Source: Nitrososphaerota archaeon (GTDB lineage Archaea > Thermoproteota > Nitrososphaeria > Nitrososphaerales > JACPRH01). Taken from it: a DNA stretch of 5,120 bases. The DNA lies in the NCBI GenBank assembly GCA_029460375.1, contig JARPAQ010000114.1, positions 1 through 5,120 on the forward strand, written 5' to 3'. Positions 1-4,386 of the stretch are shown piece by piece (the stretch's first letter is position 1; each line of letters opens with the position of its first letter). The position numbers and the translations under genes are program-made. The notes under the pieces were generated by a model. The model saw only the letters and a program-made list of their open reading frames with translations, made no database searches and was not told the DNA's origin.

Positions 1-863
1 TCAAGTATACAGCTCTTCTTAGGAAGTTCAAGGAAATACTCCAGAAACGGAGCCCAATCAGTGTCACAGTGAAGGCGTGGCGTAAATCCATCTCTAACCA
101 ATTCCTCAACCGTCATCTTCAAGTAGGGAAAGAAATATTCCAGAAAGAGTCTTTCAGAGAGAAAGGTAGCTGATACTCGTCCGCACGGTATGAACACAAA
201 GTTGCACCCAACGATTCTACTCTGGTTTTCACCCATCTTGACCATATCCTCCCACACCGCCTCACCAGCCTCTTTCAACATTTCTCTTCTTCTAAGAAGA
301 TCCTGCGCAATACCCCGCCAAGTTCTCCACATAGAGAACTGAACAAAGGGCGGTCGAACCATACCCCCCCGATAGACCGGTATTCCTCGATCTTCTTCCC
401 AGTGTCTGTAAATTGGTGTAAACGATGTGAATACCTCCTTCTCAATATCTTCGTCGAACTTTCTACCAAGTCTACTCATCAATATAGCGAGCAGACCGTA
501 CATCCCCTCCTTAACCGCCACACTATAATCCTCCGGATTCATAACCGGGTAATCTTCAATCCTGTGAGGAAGCTGCTCAGAAAAGTCAACACCGGGGAGC
601 TGAACCTTCGCGGCCTCGAGCTTCGACCATCTGGTTCCCAGTGTCCAAGAAGCATCCACAGCGTCCCAACCACCTAGCTTGTCATAAACCAACTCCATTG
701 CTTCTGATGCCCGCCGTGGGTCTAGAGCAAAATCCGCAAAGTTCATCCCTGTCCAAGTTGCCGCTGCGTACTCAAGCCTAACAGCTATAGGGATTCTGTC
801 GGGTGTACCGCACTGTATGGACTTATGAAGCCTCTCTTTCAATAATGACCTGTTTTGAATCAA
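1..863 (-). CDS. URO-D/MtaA-family methyltransferase-like protein (partial, 3' end missing)
   Basis: The frame is open from a stop near 914 to the left edge, giving about 287 residues; the last part of the protein (perhaps 70-100 residues) is missing. It matches the uroporphyrinogen-decarboxylase fold used by corrinoid methyltransferases such as MtaA and MtbA. An N-terminal CGTPDRIPI motif (residues 18-26) is the family's usual opening, and near the end LHCDTDWAPFLEYFLELPKK (about 264-283) is typical of the large URO-D-like group seen in anaerobic archaea and bacteria. The HxC zinc motif of MtaA/MtbA is not present there: His265 is followed directly by Cys266 and Asp267. The likely role is cytoplasmic methyl transfer between a corrinoid protein and a second substrate, which cannot be named. 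Placement after a corrinoid cap-domain gene supports this over heme synthesis. The start is uncertain: TTG at 863 (GGGAG ten bases before it) or TTG at 842, just ahead of KERLHKSIQCG. A run of seven C at 364-370 does not break the frame. Confidence 0.82.
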   Translation of the reverse strand, partial: MIQNRSLLKERLHKSIQCGTPDRIPIAVRLEYAAATWTGMNFADFALDPRRASEAMELVYDKLGGWDAVDASWTLGTRWSKLEAAKVQLPGVDFSEQLPHRIEDYPVMNPEDYSVAVKEGMYGLLAILMSRLGRKFDEDIEKEVFTSFTPIYRHWEEDRGIPVYRGGMVRPPFVQFSMWRTWRGIAQDLLRRREMLKEAGEAVWEDMVKMGENQSRIVGCNFVFIPCGRVSATFLSERLFLEYFFPYLKMTVEELVRDGFTPRLHCDTDWAPFLEYFLELPKKSCIL

Positions 864-912
864 ACCTGATCTGCTCCCAAAGTTATCCGTAGTATAGATA
901 CGCTGGCTATTC

Positions 913-920
913 CTTTAAGA
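913..920 (-). promoter_or_regulatory. possible TATA-like box for the URO-D gene
   Basis: On the minus strand the 80-base gap between the cap-domain gene and the URO-D gene contains TCTTAAAG, roughly 50 bases before the TTG at 863. It could act as an archaeal TATA box giving a leader of about 25-30 bases. The gap is also short enough for read-through from the gene upstream, so a separate promoter is not required. Confidence 0.22.
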
Positions 921-943
921 TTTGTAGCAGGAGAATCCAAGAA

Positions 944-1258
944 TTAATCCACTCTACCCATGTCGGTTTTTTTAGAGAGCCGCGGTGCCATTCTTACAGC
1001 CTTCTCGGGGTGTCCTGAAAATGCCTTGCCTGAAAGAGATTTTATAGTCTTCACGCATTCTTTGAAGAGTTCGTCAGCCATTTCAAGCTCGATGAGAGCA
1101 TACTGCTTCGCATTGAACCTCTCCCCAACGATACGTAAGCCTCGTCGGGCTTCTTCCAGAACCTTGTCAGGATCTTCACCTTTTCCTATCCTTCGTCTAA
1201 TTTCTTTAAGGGCTTGGCTTTCATCAAGATCTGCTACGGCTCCTTGTACAGAATACAT
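944..1258 (-). CDS. stand-alone corrinoid-protein cap domain (B12-binding module N-terminal part), 104 aa
   Basis: The 104-residue product matches the four-helix cap domain that precedes the cobalamin-binding Rossmann domain in MtaC/MtbC/MtmC-type corrinoid proteins and in methionine synthase. Visible signs are AVADLDESQALKEIRRRI (residues 7-24), GEDPDKVLEEARRGLRIVGE (27-46), which is very close to the family pattern, and the ALIELEMADELFKE helix (54-67). Corrinoid proteins of this family usually have about 210 residues; this one stops after a basic tail, and the DxHxxG cobalamin motif and the whole Rossmann half are absent. The next 80 bases hold no room for it. It could be a cap subunit working with a separate B12 protein, a regulator or a decayed gene. 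ATG 1258 is chosen because AGGATGAG lies right before it and homology begins there. An in-frame ATG at 1375 would add 39 residues with no family resemblance and would swallow the promoter. It is probably co-transcribed with the URO-D gene. Confidence 0.8.
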   Translation of the reverse strand: MYSVQGAVADLDESQALKEIRRRIGKGEDPDKVLEEARRGLRIVGERFNAKQYALIELEMADELFKECVKTIKSLSGKAFSGHPEKAVRMAPRLSKKTDMGRVD

Positions 1259-1287
1259 CTCATCCTGCCTATTCCCCTCGGTGTAAT

Positions 1288-1300
1288 TATAGATATTAAA
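1288..1300 (-). promoter_or_regulatory. TATA-like box of the cap-domain gene
   Basis: Read on the minus strand this is TTTAATATCTATA, an AT-rich block centred about 36 bases before the ATG at 1258. Archaeal transcription usually starts about 25 bases after the TATA centre, which would give a leader of about ten bases carrying the AGGATGAG ribosome-binding sequence. It lies in the 122-base divergent gap shared with the radical SAM gene. Confidence 0.42.
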
Positions 1301-1352
1301 GGATTTTACGGAATAAATAATAATGTCAGCATAAAACCGAGCCAGCGTAGCA

Positions 1353-1360
1353 CTAAAATA
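1353..1360 (+). promoter_or_regulatory. TATA-like box of the radical SAM gene
   Basis: CTAAAATA is centred about 24 bases before the ATG at 1381. No purine-rich ribosome-binding sequence lies directly before that ATG. In archaea this spacing would put the transcription start at or next to the start codon, giving a leaderless messenger. The box overlaps the left arm of the inverted repeat at 1356-1380. Confidence 0.35.
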
Positions 1361-1380
1361 GTTGATGATTCTCACTATTT
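1356..1380. repeat. perfect 7-base inverted repeat before the radical SAM start codon
   Basis: AAATAGT (1356-1362) and ACTATTT (1374-1380) are exact reverse complements separated by 11 bases; the second arm touches the ATG at 1381. The arms are 18 bases apart centre to centre. It could be an operator for a dimeric regulator that covers the TATA-like box and the transcription start, or a short hairpin. The arms are AT-rich, so chance is possible. Confidence 0.4.
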
Positions 1381-2826
1381 ATGGGACACTTGCCAGATGT
1401 AGATGTCTTATTCTTTCAACCAGCGATTGGAAAACAGTACGGAATAATCTCCTTAGGGTTCCTCAGTCTATCCGCCTACCTGCGCAAACATGGCTACGAT
1501 TCGAGAATAATTGTTCTCGCCGATAGAGATACCGAAGATCTAGTTGCAAAAAAGATGCAGCAATTCAGACCGAGGGTGGCTTGCATCAGCCTTCACTGGT
1601 ATATTCACTGCTACGAAGCGGTAAAGATAGCTGATGCTGTGAAAAAGGCAAATTCAGAGGTAAAGGTCGTCGCAGGTGGCCATACCTCAACATACTTTAA
1701 TGGGCAGATATTCGAGTTCACACCGTCAATCGATATGATCATAAAGGGAGATGGTGAAAAACCTCTTCTTGACTATATGGCCACGCAGGATCCTGAGAAG
1801 ACAGAAAACGCATCATATATGAAAGACGGCACCTTCGTCTCAAAGCCTATTACTTACCGACAGATGACACTTGAAAATCTGAGCGCCGCAAATGAGAATA
1901 TGAATGAAATGGTGGATGAATGGGACAGATACCTCAAAACAGTCAGAGTTCGAACATCAGCCCCCATCTCGTCGGAAAAGAAAGTTGAAGAAATAGAAAC
2001 AAAACCCAGCGAATTCTACCTATACGTTGGTAAAGGCTGCAGCTATAACTGCTGCTTCTGCGGCACATCAAAGACCGGGTCCACCAGAATCTTCGCCAGA
2101 GGCATATCCATATTCAGACCTTTAGAGGATGTGGTGAAAGACGCGAAGAACCTGAAAGATAACGGGGTTGAAAGCCTCTTTCTAGACTTCGGGCCCTTCA
2201 CTGCCGAGTCGTATTTTCACAAGTTATTCGATAAGTTGGCGGAGCTCGATGTAGACATTACGTTTCTACCGTGGAACCTACCTTCAAACGAACTTATCTC
2301 CAAGGTTGGTGAAAGTTTCAGAAACTTCGAGATACAGATATCGCCTGACAGCGGCTCAGAGAGTCTTCGTGCACGTCTATGCCAAAAGGGATACCACAAG
2401 ATGTTCTATCCCAACGCTAATCTTGTCAAATCTGTCGAAAAGATAGCTGAAGTAGGCTCTTCACGAGGGGCTCAACTATTCCTCTGGTTCATCTGTGGAC
2501 TTCCGTTCGAGACTGAGAAGGATTATCAAGAAACGGTCGAGCTGTCGGTTTCGATGAAGAAGCGTTTTCCACAGCTCTTCAAAAGCCCACAGGATCAGCT
2601 CAACTGTGTTCCCCTACGTCTTACACCTGGTGCACCCATAGATCTTTTTCCAGAGAAGTTCGGTATGAGGCGGTTGAGAAGCACCTTCAAAGACTACTAC
2701 GAATACTGCAAAGAGCTCAAGACAGACAAGATAGAGCATCCTCTCGGGCTGGAACGAGAAGACCTCTCCGAAGCAGAAATCATAAAGAGAGCAGTAGACT
2801 TCAAAGATGCTGTAGTCAACGCCTAG
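1381..2826 (+). CDS. B12-binding-domain radical SAM enzyme (class B type), 481 aa
   Basis: This is a cytoplasmic radical SAM enzyme with an N-terminal cobalamin-binding-type Rossmann domain (about residues 6-135). That domain shows a conserved N-terminal strand (DVLFFQP), VVAGGHTST (96-104, with the typical GGH) and IIKGDGEKPLL (120-130). It lacks DxHxxG, as is common in this class, so cobalamin would bind base-off without a protein His ligand. After a linker the radical SAM barrel starts at residue 212. The 4Fe-4S cluster is held by Cys220, Cys224 and Cys227 (GKGCSYNCCFCG, a CxxxCxxC motif), with later hallmarks ISPDSGSESLRARL (320-333) and GLPFETEKDY (373-382). Length and layout fit BchE/HpnP-like methylases and mutases; the substrate cannot be told from sequence. 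ATG 1381 is chosen because the B12 domain begins within ten residues and a TATA-like box lies 24 bases upstream. It diverges from the cap-domain gene and converges with the binding-protein gene. Confidence 0.9.
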   Translation: MGHLPDVDVLFFQPAIGKQYGIISLGFLSLSAYLRKHGYDSRIIVLADRDTEDLVAKKMQQFRPRVACISLHWYIHCYEAVKIADAVKKANSEVKVVAGGHTSTYFNGQIFEFTPSIDMIIKGDGEKPLLDYMATQDPEKTENASYMKDGTFVSKPITYRQMTLENLSAANENMNEMVDEWDRYLKTVRVRTSAPISSEKKVEEIETKPSEFYLYVGKGCSYNCCFCGTSKTGSTRIFARGISIFRPLEDVVKDAKNLKDNGVESLFLDFGPFTAESYFHKLFDKLAELDVDITFLPWNLPSNELISKVGESFRNFEIQISPDSGSESLRARLCQKGYHKMFYPNANLVKSVEKIAEVGSSRGAQLFLWFICGLPFETEKDYQETVELSVSMKKRFPQLFKSPQDQLNCVPLRLTPGAPIDLFPEKFGMRRLRSTFKDYYEYCKELKTDKIEHPLGLEREDLSEAEIIKRAVDFKDAVVNA

Positions 2827-2860
2827 CAGCAAGAACTTACTTTGCTATCGAAAAGCTTTG
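2827..2860. terminator. convergent gap with a weak hairpin
   Basis: Only 34 bases separate the stop codons of two converging genes. They contain AGCAA (2828-2832) pairing with TTGCT (2842-2846) across nine bases, then an AAAAGCTTT block with short T or A tracts on either strand. It may serve as a shared termination region, but the stem is short and no strong T-run follows. Confidence 0.2.
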
Positions 2861-3796
2861 TTATGCCAGCTTCTCCCTCAGTATCTCAAGGTTCTTTGGA
2901 ATATTAGCCGCATCCTCCAAAGTAGGGAAGTACTGTGCATCATCAGGAATCGGGTTTGAAAACGCCACCCCCGGTCTTGTAGGTATCTTGCCTCCCAAGC
3001 CTTCGACCCGAGACTGCCAATCCTCAGATAGAGCGAAGTTAAACGCGCGGTCAGCCCATTCTGGGTTTTCACCCCCAGCTACAAGCGCTATGGTGGGTGC
3101 GAAACTTGCCATGTAAGGTATGTCAGTAGGCATCTTGTGTGCTACAGGTCTCCCCTGTATATCGAGGTAGTAGGATATGCAGGCCAGTGTTGCGGGTAGG
3201 CCAAGGTGGCTGTTGCCTAACCCTATATTCAGAGCCATCTCAGGCATGCATTGGTATGTCGTCGGCTTCATATCTGCTAACCTTGCCACGATATCACTCC
3301 ACCTCTTCTCACCTATTATTCTGCGGAGGGCGGTTAGGTATGTCAAACCCATCTGTCCTTCAACATTATTAGTTATTTCATGAGCAGCTAACTTGCCTCG
3401 CCACTTTTCATCCAACGCCTCGCTCAATGTGTTGGGCGCCTCTTTCTCACTGACGAGATCAGTGTTGTACGCCATTCCCACAGGGGAGAGCGCCATTGCG
3501 CACCATGCTCCTTTCGGATCGTAGAACTCTTTGGGGTATGCTTCGTATTCTGGGGAATCGTAGGGTCTGAGTAGACCGCTTAGCTGAAGGTTCAGTATCA
3601 TCCAGTGGGGGCCGATGATTATATCCGCTGAGCGCTCACCAGCCTCGGTTTCCTTCTTTATATGCTCAAAGACCATCTTAGGATGATCTCGAAATGTGAT
3701 CAGGTGGAAATGCTCGTCTGCGAATTTGGTCCTCAAAGATATATCGAAGGTGTCCAGTATGAACGAGAAAGATGTGTATACTACAAGTTTAGTCAT
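2861..3796 (-). CDS. ABC-type substrate-binding protein (iron/FbpA-like family 1 fold) lacking a signal peptide
   Basis: The 311 residues align in outline with family 1 extracellular solute-binding proteins of the FbpA/AfuA type, which capture Fe(III), thiamine, phosphonates or similar ligands for an ABC importer. Signs are the opening strand KLVVYTSFS (3-11), ADIIIGPHW (57-65), PVGMAYNTDLV (105-115), WRGKLA (132-137) and NPEWADRAFNFALSEDWQSR (244-263) followed by GGKIPTRPG. It begins at what would be the first residues of the mature protein. There is no hydrophobic leader or lipobox, and the in-frame codons before ATG 3796 encode polar residues. It should therefore stay in the cytoplasm unless exported with a partner. 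No permease or ATPase gene is in the window. It follows the SCP2 gene by 38 bases. Candidate roles are a cytoplasmic ligand carrier or sensor, or a metal or anion chaperone. The ligand is unknown; the fold is well supported. Confidence 0.85.
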   Translation of the reverse strand: MTKLVVYTSFSFILDTFDISLRTKFADEHFHLITFRDHPKMVFEHIKKETEAGERSADIIIGPHWMILNLQLSGLLRPYDSPEYEAYPKEFYDPKGAWCAMALSPVGMAYNTDLVSEKEAPNTLSEALDEKWRGKLAAHEITNNVEGQMGLTYLTALRRIIGEKRWSDIVARLADMKPTTYQCMPEMALNIGLGNSHLGLPATLACISYYLDIQGRPVAHKMPTDIPYMASFAPTIALVAGGENPEWADRAFNFALSEDWQSRVEGLGGKIPTRPGVAFSNPIPDDAQYFPTLEDAANIPKNLEILREKLA

Positions 3797-3820
3797 TACA
3801 TAATTTGGACTCTGTTGATG

Positions 3821-3833
3821 CTTATTAATTTTT
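3821..3833 (-). promoter_or_regulatory. TATA-like box before the binding-protein gene
   Basis: On the minus strand AAAAATTAATAAG is centred about 30 bases before the ATG at 3796, inside the 38-base gap after the SCP2 gene. No clear Shine-Dalgarno sequence precedes that ATG. The spacing fits a nearly leaderless archaeal messenger, so the gene may have its own promoter as well as read-through from upstream. Confidence 0.38.
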
Positions 3834-3834
3834 T

Positions 3835-4236
3835 CTAGTACTCGAGCTCCATTTCTCCGATTATCTTGAGTATCTTCTTCTCCATACGGACAACTTTGCC
3901 AAGATACAGAAGCATCTTCGGCATAGAGCCTCGAAACTTGATCTTGCCTTTAACTACCTCGCTCTGCACCTTCTCTTCGCCTCTAGCTATCTTCGCCCAC
4001 TTATCATAGGGCGCAGCGAACCTGAACTCTACTTTATCTTCAGGATGACCTTCAGCCGAACTTATCTTCCCATCTTCCACCGTGATTAGGAAGGCCTGAT
4101 TTCTGTCAACGCATTCTGCAAGTATAGTTGTATTCATCCCGGTCAAGACCTTGGTGAGATCCTGTTCTCTGTTAAGTAATTCACCTGCTTCCTTGAAGAA
4201 CTCTTCAGACCAGAAACGAGTCAAGTTTCTCTTCAA
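3835..4236 (-). CDS. SCP2 sterol-carrier-type lipid-binding domain protein, 133 aa
   Basis: This small basic protein is nearly all one SCP2 domain, a fold with a hydrophobic tunnel that binds lipids, acyl-CoA or polyprenyl compounds. Visible signs are a beta strand pair NQAFLITVEDGKISSAEGH (46-64), FRFAAPYDKWAKIARGEE (71-88), matching the family's strand followed by a Trp-containing helix, and VVKGKIKFRGSMPKMLLYLG (94-113), the usual GK-x-K-x-x-G then helix. The N-terminal 30 residues look helical and charged. There is no signal peptide or membrane span. It starts at TTG 4236: an in-frame TAA lies just upstream, and the next ATG (codon 34) would cut away the first helix. GGCGAGA before the TTG is a poor ribosome-binding sequence. 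It lies between a U32 gene and a binding-protein gene on the same strand. Bacterial UbiT, the carrier of anaerobic ubiquinone synthesis, has the same domain, but this protein cannot be called UbiT. Confidence 0.82.
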   Translation of the reverse strand: MKRNLTRFWSEEFFKEAGELLNREQDLTKVLTGMNTTILAECVDRNQAFLITVEDGKISSAEGHPEDKVEFRFAAPYDKWAKIARGEEKVQSEVVKGKIKFRGSMPKMLLYLGKVVRMEKKILKIIGEMELEY

Positions 4237-4254
4237 TCTCGCCTTTTTTTAAAA

Positions 4255-4264
4255 GTAATTAAAG
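4255..4264 (-). promoter_or_regulatory. TATA-like box before the SCP2 gene
   Basis: On the minus strand CTTTAATTAC is centred about 24 bases before the TTG at 4236, with an A/T tract (TTTTAAAAAAA) between the two. The distance fits an archaeal promoter with the transcript starting at or near the first codon. The A/T tract makes the exact box ambiguous. Confidence 0.32.
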
Positions 4265-4295
4265 CATTGCTCTATGAAAGGCTAGTGAAGTTCTG

Positions 4296-4318
4296 GCTAG
4301 GGTGAGATATGACCTAGC
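4296..4318. repeat. 6-base inverted repeat in the U32-SCP2 gap
   Basis: GCTAGG (4296-4301) and CCTAGC (4313-4318) are exact reverse complements around 11 bases. A third GCTAG lies at 4281-4285. The element sits in the 150-base gap after the U32 gene and before the SCP2 promoter. It could be a small hairpin in the messenger tail or a protein-binding site. The rest of the gap is AT-rich, with no RNA gene seen. Confidence 0.3.
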
Positions 4319-4386
4319 ATCTGGTATCAAGTTCGCGTACCAAAAATCATTCGCCAGAGAATATTTTTCCACAAGAAAATAGTCAA

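Noticed and set aside
364..370. Run of seven C that looked like a frameshift in the URO-D gene
   Set aside because: Careful counting shows the minus-strand frame passes through as Arg-Gly-Gly-Met and stays open with family resemblance on both sides, so the gene is intact here.
275..469. Minus-strand frame of 64 codons
   Set aside because: It is a shifted frame inside the URO-D gene, which is itself open throughout this stretch.
402..677. Plus-strand frame of 91 codons
   Set aside because: It lies antisense within the URO-D coding sequence and its product resembles no known domain.
960..1286. Plus-strand frame of 108 codons
   Set aside because: It is antisense to the cap-domain gene, its translation is rich in Ser and Arg with no recognisable motif, and the minus strand gives a clear family match.
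1259..1375. N-terminal extension of the cap-domain protein from an ATG at 1375
   Set aside because: The extra 39 residues show no resemblance to the cap domain, the stretch is AT-rich and contains the TATA-like box, and the ATG at 1258 has a good ribosome-binding sequence where homology begins.
2614..2832. Minus-strand frame of 72 codons inside the 3' part of the radical SAM gene
   Set aside because: It is antisense to conserved radical SAM sequence and has no motif or ribosome-binding site of its own.
3139..3383. Two overlapping plus-strand frames of 68-77 codons
   Set aside because: Both are antisense to the binding-protein gene, whose motifs continue uninterrupted through this stretch.
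4237..4386. Possible small RNA or tRNA gene in the U32-SCP2 gap
   Set aside because: No cloverleaf, T-arm consensus (GGTTCRA) or strong extended stem is visible, only one 6-base hairpin.
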